From assembly GCA_964531215.1 (NCBI GenBank), contig CAZHFK010000029.1:1-14025 (forward strand): a DNA stretch of 14,025 nt. The letters run 5' to 3'. Position 1 is the stretch's first letter. The number at the start of each line of letters is the position of its first letter. Source of the DNA: WJKP01 sp964531215 (lineage in GTDB: Bacteria > Patescibacteriota > Patescibacteriia > CAIXNZ01). The notes beneath the pieces are model-generated. The model was given only the letters and a program-made list of their open reading frames with translations. It searched no databases and was not told where the DNA came from. This document shows positions 13,936 through 14,025 of the stretch, piece by piece. The translations under genes were made by a program, and so were the position numbers.

Positions 13936-13963
13936 ATTTTAGCAAAATAAAAAATTTAGTCAA
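13936..13963 (-). promoter_or_regulatory. Extended -10 promoter for T-box/aspS
   Basis: Minus strand: -35 TTGACT (plus 13958-13963), 16-nt spacer, -10 TAAAAT (plus 13936-13941) preceded by TG-C, an extended -10. The predicted start is near 13929, about 120 nt before the T-box motif and about 338 nt before the aspS ATG. Confidence 0.75.
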
Positions 13964-13976
13964 GTAAAAAAGGCTG

Positions 13977-14019
13977 TATAATAATTAGTGTGGTGGAAAA
14001 CAAAAAGATAGTGGTAAAC
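13977..14019 (+). promoter_or_regulatory. Divergent promoter with GTGG-type repeats at window edge
   Basis: TATAAT (13977-13982) on the plus strand faces out of the window, with a poor -35. Downstream are two near-identical repeats, GTGGAAAAC (13993-14001) and GTGGTAAAC (14011-14019), differing at one base. Such GTGG boxes near a start site resemble MraZ operator repeats ahead of division-gene clusters, but the gene they would serve is outside the window and the 18-nt spacing is not the usual 10-11. Confidence 0.35.
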
Positions 14020-14025
14020 TTAGCT

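Noticed and set aside
13720..13950. 76-codon plus-strand ORF
   Set aside because: It runs antisense through the T-box terminator, T-box motif and promoter, and its translation has no recognisable protein features.
122..13950. Short ORFs antisense to or overlapping rel, the glycosyltransferase, winged-helix and aspS genes
   Set aside because: They are shadows of well-supported genes, with low-complexity translations and no motifs.
1..14025. CRISPR arrays, transposases, phage genes or recoded UGA
   Set aside because: No regularly spaced direct repeats and no mobile-element proteins were seen, and UGA acts as a stop at parB.

Overview
The window reads as part of a small, AT-rich bacterial genome, most likely a Candidate Phyla Radiation (Patescibacteria) member. 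This is inferred from the very low GC, the near absence of Shine-Dalgarno sequences, reduced or unusually tailed versions of standard bacterial proteins, and tRNA genes with no encoded CCA. All three standard stop codons end genes (TAA mostly, TGA for parB, TAG for aspS), so the genetic code looks normal and UGA is not recoded. The sequence alone does not fix the taxon.

Layout, left to right. A (p)ppGpp synthetase/hydrolase gene (rel, +, 122-1591) converges on a minus-strand block at 5411-1593 that encodes ParA, ParB and a large membrane protein combining an O-antigen-ligase/polymerase-like region with TPRs. Divergent from parA are a tRNA-Leu(CAA) with a near-consensus promoter, a fold-back spacer, a tRNA-Met(CAU), and two tandem paralogous small membrane proteins (5878-6790, +). 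These converge on a tightly packed minus-strand cluster at 10635-6807: scpA, scpB, a D-Ala-D-Ala carboxypeptidase, a DedA-like small membrane protein and a GT4 glycosyltransferase. Upstream of it, also on the minus strand, are a YbaK/EbsC-type editing protein with a lysine-rich tail and a small winged-helix-like protein. Last comes aspS, bounded by an intrinsic terminator and a long leader.

The main find is regulatory. The aspS leader (about 13929-13729, minus strand) carries a T-box riboswitch: an extended -10 promoter, a stem III, the conserved T-box sequence, and mutually exclusive antiterminator and terminator helices. Its tRNA-acceptor bulge is UGGC, which matches a G73 tRNA such as tRNA-Asp. 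A 103-bp fold-back element sits between this switch and the start codon. AspRS also has a His at the position associated with non-discriminating enzymes, which suggests it may charge tRNA-Asn as well.

Functionally the window combines chromosome segregation and condensation (ParAB, ScpAB), cell-envelope work (carboxypeptidase, glycosyltransferase, Wzy/WaaL-like protein, DedA-like protein) and translation or stress control (Rel, AspRS with T-box, YbaK, tRNAs). The carboxypeptidase gene is interrupted by a 10-N assembly gap, and its true C-terminus can be recovered in another frame.
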